Notes: generated from the letters alone by a model not told the origin. Positions 44,110 to 54,665 are shown, counted from the stretch's first letter. The stretch is DNA of 64,000 nucleotides from Larimichthys crocea (GCF_000972845.2 NC_040016.1:6778701-6842700); one strand, 5' to 3'. Made by a program: numbers and translations.

Positions 44110-44290
44110 TGGGATTGCGGCACATGCCTTCATGTCTGTCCAATGGACAGAGTGTGGGAAAAACTCTGCGATAGAGTTTAACCTGTTACATCTTCAACCA
44201 CACCCGCAGCAGGACGATTCCTAAAGGGATTTGGCACCATTTCAGGAAACAGCTGCCCTCAGCCTCCCACCCTCATCTACTGATTTTTTA
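44110..44290 (+). promoter_or_regulatory. Distal module 2 of copy F (RBPJ site)
   Basis: GGCACATGCCTTCATGTC, CAATGGACAGAGTGTGGGAA (TGTGGGAA at 44153-44160), CACACCCGCAGCAGGACGAT, AAGGGATTTGGCACCATTTC and CAGCCTCCCACCCTCATC. It parallels 40300-40460. Confidence 0.6.
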
Positions 44291-44454
44291 CTCCTCCGTT
44301 ACTGATATAAACCTAATTAAACATTAGATTATCAAAATGTACAAAGATGATTGAAACTTTACCTCTTAAATTAATTTGTAAAGCAGCTGAGCTGATTCAT
44401 TCTGAGGAAAACATTTAGATTTAATTTCAAACTTTACAACCAGTCAGAACCAGC

Positions 44455-44670
44455 AATGGCGTCTTTCCCTCCAGATGGTTGGTGACTTTCAGGCTCTGTT
44501 TTTACAAAACACACCACACGTTCCACTATCAGTCACAAAGCTTCCATTCAAAGTCCTTTTGTTGGTTCATTGCCCCAGCATTCAGTGAGTCAGTGTGGGA
44601 GGAAACTGCGAGCAACTTTCTACCCACACTGACCCAAGACACGCGTCAGAAGACCAGAGCTCCATTGGAC
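44455..44670 (+). promoter_or_regulatory. Distal module 1 of copy F
   Basis: AATGGCGTCTTTCCCTCCAG, ATGGTTGGTGACTTTCAGGC, CTGTTTTTACAAAACACACC, GTTCATTGCCCCAGCATTC and AGTGAGTCAGTGTGGGAGG. Counterpart of 40630-40840 and of 33005-33270 inverted. Confidence 0.6.
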
Positions 44671-45144
44671 AGCAACGTTGATTATTGTTCTCAAGTTCTA
44701 TTAAAATAACTTTGAAATACAAAACATGCATCACAATATTTCAAACCTCAGAGAACTGACTTACTACAAAAGTGTTTAAATTTATTTTATGTTTAGAAAA
44801 AGTATTTGTAACGAATGAACGTTGTAACTAAAAGTGGAGGTGGATGATAAAGGGTATGCAGTACAATTCATGAGCTTTTGGTTATGAGACAAAAGATTAT
44901 TTACTTTATACCTAGTATCTATTTCACTCATCTTAATGAAGTTACATTTAGTTTGGAAACTGACCCCCTCAAACCCATCCTCCCACATTGTAACACAAAT
45001 TCTTGTTTTTTCTGGATTGCATTATAGCATAAGACGAGTCAATTGTTGTACAACCCTAGATGTAGAATGATTAATAAACAAACCTTAAAACCTTGATGTT
45101 ATGCTGAACGTTTTCCTAAAATGCAATCAATTGTCAGTTTGCCA

Positions 45145-45445
45145 CTTCAGTCCAAGGTCATTTGATCCAGCATAGGACAGCAGATCTGCCTCTCTCTACA
45201 GGGGTCACCACTTTCCCAAGATTCCAACAGAGCTCTGTGAGTCGCTGTACATCACCCCCGAAGTCCTCCACCTTGTTTCCCCTGATATCTACCTATTATT
45301 GTCCCCTCAGGCAATTCAGCTGCTGCTGTTGCACATTTGCTGATTGTCTCATGAAGCTCTCTGATTGGCTGAGACTGTGAGAAAACTTACTCAGACCAAG
45401 ACCCCCAACACATTCATATGGAGATGTGGGACTATAAAATAGGAG
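45145..45445 (+). promoter_or_regulatory. Proximal element and core promoter of copy F
   Basis: GTCATTTGATCCAGCATAGG, CTCTACAGGGGTCACCACTT and TTTCCCAAGATTCC are followed by CTCTGATTGGCTGAGACTGT (CCAAT) with GTGAGAAAAC, CATATGGAGATGTGGGACTA and TATAAAATAGGAGG. Same order as at copy B, with apparent one-base insertions. Confidence 0.65.
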
Positions 45446-45511
45446 GGATGAAGGCCAGCAGAGAGGGCAGATTCTCTCTACAGCGACCCTCTCCAGCACA
45501 GAGATCCAGAC

Positions 45512-46136
45512 ATTGGCACCTAAATACACTGCCGGCTCTGACCAAATCTCAGGACAGCATCTGACTCTGACCCACAAGTAAATTTAAGATCAAAGAAGAT
45601 TTAAATATGGTTTTAATGAGAGGGTTGTCTTGTTCATGCATACACACTTTCTTTACTCCAGGAATATAAGTAATAATGATTTATTCTTCTTCTGCAGATC
45701 CGGGAAGCCTCTGTGGAGAAGTTACGCAGAGAGCGAATCCAACAGCAGCATTGAGCAGCCACGTCTCCCTCGGGTCCAGATTTTTCCTCAAACAGCAGCC
45801 AGACTCCCAAGCTGAGAAATCAGACATCCTGGAGATGAACGTTTGTGTCCTGAGACGGACCTGCAGCAGCAGACAGCAGAATCAAGCTGTGGACTGGCAG
45901 TTGTGCTCAGGGATACTCCAGGCTGTGTCCAAGGGTGAAACGCTTTTCATGTCCAGGGAATGAGTTTGAAACCCGAGTTCAAAAGCGACGCCTCCTGAAC
46001 CACTTCAAGAAGTCTTGCAGTCTTCCCTGCTGATAACCTGAGAGAGTGGACTGACTTCTCTCCTCTGAGCTCCACAGTCCAGACAGCATCACCAAAACAA
46101 GAGTCCAGTCAACAGCGCCCCTGGAGGCCGTGGTAG
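45512..46136 (+). pseudogene. her4: her copy F: her4-type with Orange domain, frameshifted
   Basis: The expected start reads GACATTGGCACC instead of GACATGGCACC, so one inserted T breaks the ATG. The intron and acceptor (CTTCTGCAG) are present. Exon 2 matches copies A and B from GAAGTTACGCAGAGAGCGAA to CTGGAGGCCGTGGTAG (stop 46134-46136). Unlike C-E it keeps the Orange region (AATCAAGCTGTGGACTGGCA, GGATACTCCAGGCTGTGTCC). Many isolated single-base indels disrupt the frame while substitutions are few, the same pattern as D and E. Confidence 0.72.
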
Positions 46137-47250
46137 ACCCCTACAGGACTGAAGTACTACCTGACAAACTCCCGATGCTCATATTGTTCAAAGATTACTG
46201 AAACTGAATTCTTTCAAGTTTGATGACTTGTTCTCTGTATGTACAGCAGGCTGTCTTTGTGTTTGTCTTTGTCGCAAGATGCCATTTCCTGAGCGAAATG
46301 ACCGCAAACAATATCTTTCAAGTTAGAAAGAGAACATCTTGTCATTGCCTGTTGCATGAACCAAATCTGATTGCATCTGCAATTATTATCCTACCTCACT
46401 GTTACTTCCATGCTTGGTAGTCTATGCTATGGTAACATTTGTTATCTTTTGTTGTATTTGATTCACACTGCATCAAAAAACTTTAACTGTCCTTTTTATG
46501 GCATTTTGTCATAATGGGACTTTACCTCACTTTAATCTCTTGATTACTCAAAAAACTGGATCTGTTGTAAGCTCCAATAAGCTCCAAATGTTTTTACTTT
46601 TTTTCTAAAAGTTTTTCTTCATGTCACAATTTTCCTGTGACACTTTTTTATTATTCAGTGCCTCTTATTGATAGAATATAATGCAATGGTGATATTTGTT
46701 ACCTCTTGATTCGTAATGATCGATTTGATCTTAATTGTCCCTTTTTATGGACAATTTTTGTTCATCATGGCCTTTTTCTCACTTTTATGTGATTACTGAA
46801 AACTGATCTGTTAGACATTGTGTTCTCCTTTTAATGTTAACGGTGTGTTAATGTCAACACTGTCACAGTTTTACGTGACAATATCATTTTTTTGAACTCA
46901 ATTCATTTGAAATGTAAGAATTGTTAAGACCAATGTGACCTGTTTTAAGGTTCAGTTTTTATCGTTTTTTGCGTTTGTTCACAAAACGTCAAATATTTTG
47001 ATCCACTGTGAAGAAACTTCAAAGGGACAGTGAGTACCTGTTCCTCAAACATGTAAATGTTTTTGTCTTAATTAAAGACAGTGTTCCTTACTCTCTCTGA
47101 GTAACAGTGTTTTGCCTGTTAGAATCTACAAGTTGTTGTTGTTGTGATGTATCATCCCCTCTAGCTGGAGTTTAATATTTGTGTGGGGCCTCATTGTTCA
47201 TTGATGAAATAAACAAAACACTGCAAGCTGATGTGAAAAACTTTTGTGTT
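46137..47250 (+). other. 3' UTR/flank of copy F
   Basis: Collinear with 42004-43035 (GCCATTTCCTGAGCGAAATG, GCTTGGTAGTCTATGCTATG, ATCTACAAGTTGTTGTTGTT) and ending at a poly(A) signal in GATGAAATAAACAAAACACT at about 47205. Confidence 0.65.
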
Positions 47251-47749
47251 CTCATGTTATTTGGTCATAGTTACCCTCTTAATTATATGAGAGAATTTCT
47301 ACATTAATATTCATTTTTTTTTTTTACTAAATTGATATAGACAACTTTCATCATTGTTCCAACCATTGATTGCCACCAATAAAGATGGAAATTCAGCTCA
47401 TACAATACTTCAGTTCATGCAGAATTAAAAAAACTGGTCGTTAAAAACTATTCTTGATCGTCAACAATCAATTGTTGAACTTTGAAATTTTTGGACAAAT
47501 ATCAAGATGAAATATGTTTTCCTTAAAGTCGTATGAAACTAAAGCATAAGTATTTAGTTTATTAATATCAGAAATGTTACGTTGCGGTTATGTCATAGAA
47601 ATGTTACATGTTATGTTTTAATCTGTTGATGTGCAGTCACTCGGGGTCATCAACCGGGATCAGAAAAGGTAGATTTCAAAGAACCGTTTTGACTCCTTAT
47701 TATAATTTCAGTTTGTTTTGATGGTTAAAATGTTTAAAGTTAACCTTAC

Positions 47750-47900
47750 TCACTTTAAAGAGGTCGACATTTTTCTAATGAGATGGCATAATAAGACACA
47801 CTTCCATTGTTCCTCCCCAGTTGAAAGCGTAGTGAAAGGAAGGACAGTGTGGGAAACCAGAGGGGAAACTTCATCTCACAGAGCCCTGTGGGACAATAGA
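47750..47900 (+). promoter_or_regulatory. Orphan distal module 3 (RBPJ site)
   Basis: TTTAAAGAGGTCGACATTTT, AAGACACACTTCCATTGTTC, GACAGTGTGGGAAACCAGAG (TGTGGGAA at 47848-47855), TCACAGAGCCCTGTGGGACA. It belongs to the same family as 43560-43660, but the gene it should precede is not in the assembly. Confidence 0.6.
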
Positions 47901-48349
47901 TCCAGTACCTTTGGCCCTTTGAAGGGACCAGAGGAGACCTAAAAGGACTCTTGCTCCTTAAACTGAATCCTCCTGAAACTCAGGCTTCCTCATGAGATTT
48001 CCTTCAAAAACCTCCTTTTCCAAATCACATTTTCCAGACTTCTCGGTTTGATTTATCAAAAACATCTTTGAACATGGCATCTAAATAGCTAGATGTTTAT
48101 TAAGTGAAGACATTTTTTTTTTTTTAACCAACGGTTAAACATGGTTACATTCTGAACTTTATATATCTCACTGTTTTATGATTAACAGTCTGATTTACTT
48201 ACCCAGAAAAGATGATCCATCACATCATGGAACGAATCCTGCATCATCGAAATGGTTGTGATTTATTCATTTGTAAATTGATTCTGGATGCGCTGTGAAC
48301 GTAAAAAGCCTTCATGTGTTCAAATGAGTGAGTGCTCAAATGTATATTG

Positions 48350-48520
48350 GATTTGAGGCACATGCCTTCATGTCTGTCAATGGACAGCGTGTGGGAAAAC
48401 TCTGGAGACAGGAGTTTTAACCTGATTAGCCTCTTCAACCACACAGCCGCAGGACGCTTCTCCCAAAAGCGGATTTGGCACCAATCAGTGAAACAGCTGC
48501 CTCAGTCTCCCACCCCATCT
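48350..48520 (+). promoter_or_regulatory. Orphan distal module 2 (RBPJ site)
   Basis: GAGGCACATGCCTTCATGTC, GACAGCGTGTGGGAAAACTC (TGTGGGAA at 48390-48397), ACCACACAGCCGCAGGACGC, GGATTTGGCACC and CAGTCTCCCACCCC. Counterpart of 44110-44290. Confidence 0.6.
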
Positions 48521-48679
48521 ATGAATTTTTTTATCCATTACTGATATAACGACCTCAATATTTAAACATTAAGATTATAAAAAATGTACAAAGATGATTG
48601 AAAACTTGCCTAAATAATTTGTCAAATCGTGAGCTGATTCATTATGAGACCAACATTTAAATAATTTCAACTTTACCAA

Positions 48680-48900
48680 ACGTCAGAACCAGCCATGGCG
48701 TTCTTTCCCTCCAGATGGTTGGTGACGTTCGGCCTCTCGTTTCTACTTACAACACACGTCCCTATCAGTCACAAAAGCCTCAATCAAAGTCCTTTTGTTG
48801 TTCATTGACCACCGCATTCAGGGAAGTCAGTGGGGAGCAAACTGAGAGCAACTTTTCTACTCACACTGACCACAAGACACGAGTCCGGACAGGTACATCG
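48680..48900 (+). promoter_or_regulatory. Orphan distal module 1
   Basis: AACCAGCCATGGCGTTCTTT, CCCTCCAGATGGTTGGTGAC, ACACACGTCCCTATCAGTCA and AAGTCAGTGGGGAGCAAACT. Counterpart of 44455-44670. In the E and F units the gene start follows about 0.65-0.85 kb after this module; here the sequence enters an N gap after about 250 bases. Confidence 0.6.
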
Positions 48901-49152
48901 GGACAAGCCAAAGTGATGATTGTGCTAGTTCTAGTAAAATAACTTGGAAATACAAAAACATTGCATCACAATATTTAAAAAACCCTGAAAGAATTGCCTT
49001 CCTTATGTGAATTCATTTCATATTAAAAGGAAAGTTCAAATCACAATAAATAAAAATTGTAACTGCAAGGACACGTGACATGTCACTTCATTTTTTTAGT
49101 TTTTGTTAGCATGAAATCATCTAGGAAATAAATCAGTTTTCACGGCTAAATT

Positions 49153-49252
49153 NNNNNNNNNNNNNNNNNNNNNNNNNNNNNNNNNNNNNNNNNNNNNNNN
49201 NNNNNNNNNNNNNNNNNNNNNNNNNNNNNNNNNNNNNNNNNNNNNNNNNNNN
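49153..49252. other. Assembly gap (100 N)
   Basis: Exactly 100 Ns, the conventional placeholder for a gap of unknown size. It falls where a further her copy would be expected. Confidence 0.98.
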
Positions 49253-49559
49253 ATAGGGATTATGGACTATTTCTTGGTTCTCAGTAGTTGCCAGAGACTC
49301 CAGGAAGTTACTGTTCCTGGCTAAGAGAGAACATTCTTCGCATTGACATTAGAATTCTGCTCATGTACGTGTTAACAAATTGGAATAAATGTCAATTAGT
49401 AAATGAGTTTTAGAGGTGCTGGTAGGTAGATTTATTTAGGCTAGGCTAAGCACATCCTGACACCAACTCCAGAAAAATACAGAGGTTAACATTTCAGTAA
49501 ATATCATTAATTGATTAATTTTCATTCAGAGAGTTAGTGTGTAGTATTGTATGTTAGGC

Positions 49560-49810
49560 TCAAGCGGCAACCTCTGTGGCTGTGAAGTGAAGCCAAAAAC
49601 TGCAGTTCCTCAAATGTCCACTTGAAGCTGGCTACAGAATGAGTCAATCTCCATAAGACACAATGTTAAAATGTCCACATTTACAGCAGAAATAAACAAA
49701 ACCTGTAACAAAATGGAGCTATTTTCCCCATTCCTGTCAACTATACTGAGTTTTTATAGAACTCACCTATTGAAATTATATTAAGCCTTGAAGTTATGCA
49801 TAATTAAGTT
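49560..49810 (+). repeat. Interspersed teleost repeat
   Basis: GGCAACCTCTGTGGCTGTGA, AGTGAAGCCAAAAACTGCAG, TTACAGCAGAAATAAACA, ATTTTCCCCATTCCTGTCAA, CTATACTGAGTTTTTATA and CTCACCTATTGAAATTATAT follow the order of a common teleost interspersed repeat that I recognise by pattern. It is non-coding. The class is uncertain, probably a non-autonomous DNA element. Confidence 0.6.
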
Positions 49811-50458
49811 TACAGTAAATTTGTGTTTTTTCCATAGGTCCAGAGAGCAGCAGGGTCCGTGAGAGTTTTAACCAGGAACAACATCAATAATGAGGTCACA
49901 CTTTCTGTATGTCAGTGCGTACTGTTTTGTTTGACAGATGGATGCCACATATAGCCTGAGCACCCAGGCTTCATTCAGGCTTTCTGAAGGAAACTACTGC
50001 ATTACCCAAAAAGTATTCCTTTAATAGATTATTAGATGAAGGACAGACTTGAGTAACAGAATAAATTGAGATCATGATGCAAAAAGTACTTTTGTGTTTG
50101 TATTTACCAAATCAGTTTGGATTCTGAGATGAACTTTCACTAATCACACCTTCATTTGAATAACTGTGACTGACTGTAACTTTCACCGAGATTTTCATTT
50201 TTTATTTTGGCCCAATAGTCTTTCATCTAATTCCATCTCCATTATGAATTCAAATATTAACAAATATCCCTTTTACTATGAAATTCAGCACATTCCCTGG
50301 TGAATACACACATTCTTTTTTTCTTTTTATGTTTCATGAGTTTTTTTTTTTTTTTACATTTGTTATATTTTTGTACTTAATTTTGTTTACTTTTGTCTAC
50401 ATAGTTTTTTATTCACCAAAACACCAAATTCCTTGTATATAAAGACCTTCTAGGCAAT

Positions 50459-50558
50459 NNNNNNNNNNNNNNNNNNNNNNNNNNNNNNNNNNNNNNNNNN
50501 NNNNNNNNNNNNNNNNNNNNNNNNNNNNNNNNNNNNNNNNNNNNNNNNNNNNNNNNNN
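50459..50558. other. Assembly gap (100 N) swallowing adenosine-receptor exon 1
   Basis: Exactly 100 Ns. The base after the gap is already inside a coding exon (17 coding bases before a splice donor), so the true gap must be larger than 100 bases or the receptor exon is incomplete. Confidence 0.98.
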
Positions 50559-51469
50559 GTGTATATCCCTCTCAGGTAAGATTTCTTCTGTGTGGTTGTT
50601 TGCAAAGAAAAGTAAAACAACACTGCTAGGAAAGCAAAGCTTTACGTTTTTATCCATTTTATCTTAACCTCATCTCTGAGACTTTTGCATGGCTTGTACT
50701 ACAAAAAAGAAATTCATTTACTGTTCATCACTTCAGTATCTTCATGTTTTTATATAATGTCTAGTTCTATCAATGTTTTGAATACACAATATCTAATTAT
50801 TATTATTATTATTTTAGGTACAAAAGGACTGTAAAAAAGAGACATTCCTGGATTGTGGTAGCAGCATGTTGGATTGTTGCAATACCACTGAGTTTTGCTC
50901 CCATGCTTGGATGGTACAAACAAGAGACCTTGTCTAACTCTGTCAACTCCACTATTGTCTGCCAGTTCATAGCAGTGATCCCCATGTCATACCTGGTTTA
51001 CTTCAACTTTTTTCTCTGCAGCCTCATCCCTCTGTTGGGAATGACTATTTTGTATGGATGCATTTTTTACACTATTCAAGGAAACCTTCGAGAGAGACCA
51101 GGCAACTGCGTCCAAAATCATTCTCAGAACTACCTAAGGAAAGAGAAGAAGCTGGCAGGATCTCTGTTTCTGGTCTTAGCTCTGTTCGCCCTATCTTTGC
51201 TCCCTCTCCACATAATGAACACCATAACTTACTTTATGCCGGAATTCGTACCAAAAATAGCTTTCCATGTTGGCATCCTGTTCTCTCATGCTAACTCAGC
51301 CGTAAACCCGATTGTGTACGCGTTTAAAATACAGAAGATCAGGGAAGCTTACCTGAAGATCTGGAGACGGTGTATTGCATGTGGAGAAGAAAATCAAGAA
51401 TCTCAGACAAGCCAGACATCAGACAATAATCTCAGCAGTAACATTAACAATATAGTCAAAAAAGAGTGA
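50559..51469 (+). CDS. Adenosine receptor (A3/A1-like GPCR), 5' part missing in gap
   Basis: The last 17 coding bases of one exon (50559-50575, VYIPLR up to donor GTAAGA) and a second exon, 50818-51469, join in phase. The intron falls in intracellular loop 2 after the ..RVxIPLR motif, the position used in vertebrate adenosine receptors. Exon 2 encodes TM4 ([16 protein letters not shown]), loop 2 with a glycosylation site NST and CQF, and TM5 (YLVYFNFF). TM6 reads [13 protein letters not shown], and TM7 reads [15 protein letters not shown]; a C-tail with CIACGE follows. His in PLHIMN, Asn in IMN and His in SHANS, all ligand contacts in this family, are kept. TM6 position 6.48, nearly always Trp, is Leu (TTG). 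CQFI and SHANS favour A3-like over A1. TM1-3 and the DRY motif lie in the N gap. Product: Gi-coupled plasma-membrane receptor by family; signalling competence is uncertain. Confidence 0.9.
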
Positions 51470-52655
51470 AGGAAATTATTTTGTGTTTGACTGTTGAGTA
51501 TTGACAAAATATATATTTAAGGTATTATCAAGTATATGTACAAGTATTGAGTGAAAGCTAAGAAAGTCAGTAACAGTATGTCAAGTATCTGAAATCCAAA
51601 AGTCCTGGTCATGTACTCTGTAAGATGTGTTAAATCTATTTGTGTGCTCTATATGTGGGTGAGCATGTGTGGCTGTGTATTGCGCAAACTACAGAGGAAA
51701 AGCTCAACTTCCACTTGTCATTACAGTTTCAGATCACATTAGTTTCAGATCACTTTTGTTTTTTTTGTTCCAGTTCTCCATTCATTTTAACAGAAAGCGC
51801 ACTTTATTTTGAAAACCTCCAATATCTATGTAAAATTAAATTCACATGCTTTGTATTGTACATGTGTGTACACTTGACCAAAAAAAAGAGAAATACAGGA
51901 ACAATCTAATATAATCTAACTAAGACCTGTGTAAATGCTAGCAGACTAGACACATTTGCAATCTAACACAAGTCTCAACAACAATCAAACAAGTTTCAGA
52001 AATCCATTCATTGCACGGCTGTTATGTTGTACAGATGTTCTTGTTAATTACATTAGCACATGATGACAGATGTTGGCAATGTGCATAATTTTTTATTTTT
52101 GCTGATTTTTTTTTTAAGTACAGTGTCACAGCAAGACAGAATAAAAGAGACACCAATTTTTTTTGTTTTTTCTTTTTATGTATTTGTTTGTCTTTTATTT
52201 CAGAAATTCATTTTAAATTTCTCATTATTTCTGTCAGTACTGATGTTTACAGGTTTGTTTTTAGTTGTGTAAAAAAGCTAAACTCTTTTCGTTTCATTTC
52301 CTCAATTTCAAGACTGTGAATGTGTCTGTTCACACATTTTGTTTCTGTACACAGTCTGTAACACTGAAGTGAAGTTCAGCTTGTAACAAACAACTAAACA
52401 TGACCTGACATTTCTGCACATGCAAGGTTTTGACTGTGGCACTTTTGTATAAACTTAAATCTCAAATCAGAAATTAAACTACCATCAATCCAGTTTCAAT
52501 TGTGTCTCTGACTCTGGGTATAATGCAGCTATTCAAGTATATTCTCAGAAAGAAACTAATGATGGTCAACCATGAAGTTGCTGACTTTCGCAACTCTATG
52601 CAGCTGACACTTTTAATCCTTTCTCTGATGGCTTGTGGTTTATGGTTTTGTTTTT
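51470..52655 (+). other. Probable 3' UTR and flank of the adenosine receptor
   Basis: AT-rich non-coding sequence following the stop codon, with T-rich tracts near 52090-52200. No further coding exon is recognised. Confidence 0.45.
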
Positions 52656-52659
52656 TGTT

Positions 52660-53345
52660 TTTAGCAGTGCATCATATTCAGTGAACAGTCATAACTCTAA
52701 ACTGCCTTGTTAAAGCAGTAAGGGAATCAGATTGTGTAGACTTTCTACATTTATCTGACCAATGTATTTGACAAACATCCCAGTTACAAATAATTCTTAA
52801 TAAACACTCCATTTCTAAAAAAAAATGTGTTAAATGTAAATATAAACAAAATGTGAAAATGTGCAAAACATTGAAGCCCCATATTTAATTGGAAATAGCA
52901 CAGTTTCAGCAAGTTTCAACATCTGATAAGAATGCCCGATTTGAATTTGAGACCAGTAACACATTTTAGAAAAGATGAGATGGTGGCAACAGGCCTGGTT
53001 AAACATCTCAGTTAATGAGGTTAACAGGTTGGATATGACCGTAAAAGGAGCATCCCAGAGAGGCTGAATCTTTCTGATGTAAAGCTGGGGAGGGGTTCAT
53101 TACTCTTTGAAAGACTGAGCTGACAAATAGTGCAACAATCTAACACAGTTCATTGCTACATCCATAAATGCAAGTTGGAACTGGTTCCATGCAAAGAGGT
53201 TTTTCTTAGTTCTCAAATGCTTACAGGTTGTTGTTAAAAGATATTCTCCTAATTCAGCATTTATTTATTTATTTATTTTTGACAATTTCCAGAGTGATGA
53301 TAGTCTTTAGCCACAAGATGGCATTAGAGTGGCTCCGTTACCACT
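52660..53345 (+). mobile_element. Tc1/mariner-like remnant, first of two tandem copies
   Basis: CATCCCAGAGAGGCTGAATC and GGGGAGGGGTTCATTACTCT followed by AAAGACTGAGCTGACAAATA encode the N-terminal helix-turn-helix start of a common fish Tc1-like transposase. A large internal deletion joins this to the C-terminal end (TCTCAAATGCTTACAGGTTG). It ends with GATGATAGTCTTTAGCCACA and AGTGGCTCCGTTACCACTT. It contains no functional DDE domain. Confidence 0.6.
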
Positions 53346-53359
53346 TGTGAGTTTTTTCA

Positions 53360-54200
53360 GCAATGCATCATAGTCAGTGACAATCGCACTTGACAACAGT
53401 CACAAATCTAAACTGCATTGTCAAAACAGAAGGGAATCAAATTTTGTTTAGATTTTCTTTATTTATCTGACAGGCAAATATATCTGACAAACATCCCAGT
53501 AACAAAGAAACAACTTTATATTAAAGTGCAAATAGCACAACATTTCAACAACTGATAAGTATGACAATTTGATGCCAGTAACACTTTCACAAAAAAAGTT
53601 GTGACAAGGCAACAAAAGTTGAGAAATGCTAAAAAAAAATCACCTGATGGAATGTCTCACAGTATTATTATCAATTTGGGTATTAAAAGACCATCTCAGA
53701 GAGGGTGAATCTTTCTGTAGTTAGGCTGGGAAGGGGTTCATCACTCTGTGAAAAAACTGAACTGAAAAATCTGCATTTCATAATGTCATTAAAAGATTCA
53801 GAGAATCAGAAGAAGTCTCTATATGCAAGGGACAAGGCCAAAAACCAATATTGGATGGCCGTGACCTAGCACCTAAGAGTCCAGGTTTTAAACTGGTCTG
53901 CCTGCAGCCCTGACTTGTCACCTACTGAAAATGTTTGGCCTATCAGAAATGTAAAATACAACAAACTAACTGTTGAGCAGCTAAAATCTACATCAAGTGA
54001 GATCATCAAGATTATAGCCTCCTCAGTTCTCAGACACTTATAGAGTGTTGTTCAAAGATATTTCTCCTAATTCTCCTAATTGACGATGGCCCCAGATGCA
54101 CACAGTAGAAGTCCCAAAACGTAGATAATTTCCAGTGTGATGATAGTCTTTGGCCACAAGATGGTATCAGAGTGGCTCCTTTACTTCTTGGCTCTTCAGT
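53360..54200 (+). mobile_element. Tc1/mariner-like remnant, second tandem copy
   Basis: Repeats the first copy from its flank (GCATCATAGTCAGTGACAAT, TCTAAACTGCATTGTCAAAA) through CATCTCAGAGAGGGTGAATC. It keeps more of the gene: a translation like IKRFRESEEV followed by GQKPILDGRDLAP, and later the DNA TGACTTGTCACCTACTGAAA. It ends with the same GATGATAGTCTTTGGCCACA block. The tandem unit of element plus flank suggests segmental duplication rather than two insertions. Confidence 0.65.
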
Positions 54201-54234
54201 ATCAGTGATCTCTGTTCCAAGCACTCATTGTACC

Positions 54235-54665
54235 TCTCAAGGAAGGTAATAGACTGTATAGTTATCACCTGAGTAGGATTTACTCCATCCCACAAACTAT
54301 ACAACCTACTACCTCACCTTGCTAGGCTCAACTTCAGGCACCAATGAATTATCCTTAAAAACAAGATCTCATTCAATATGTAGCAAATGTACTACATGTT
54401 AGAATAAACCATTGTTTCTTCTAAATACATAAAGTCTTTGTTGTGCCTGAAATCTCCTCCTGAGGGATGGATGATCTCTTAAATGTACTTCACTCAGTGC
54501 ATGAGTTCCTTTATCCATGGAGCTTCCCGTGTGCATACAGGCTTCAGCATCATAGCAGATTAACCTGTCTCCTTAGGAAAGACAGTAGACTGTATAGTTA
54601 TCTCAGAGGGAGGACCCAAACCCCACAACTATTCAATCTACTACCTCAGCCTTAAGGACAGATAC
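54235..54665 (+). repeat. Imperfect direct duplication
   Basis: GAAGGTAATAGACTGTATAG, TTATCACCTGAG and ACAACCTACTACCTCACCTT at 54240-54320 recur at 54575-54650 as GAAAGACAGTAGACTGTATA, GTTATCTCAGAG and TTCAATCTACTACCTCAGCC. Non-coding; it probably belongs to the same duplicated repeat cluster. Confidence 0.55.

Noticed and set aside
50409..50657. Minus-strand frame running through the N gap
   Set aside because: The frame exists only because Ns contain no stop codon; the real gene is on the plus strand.
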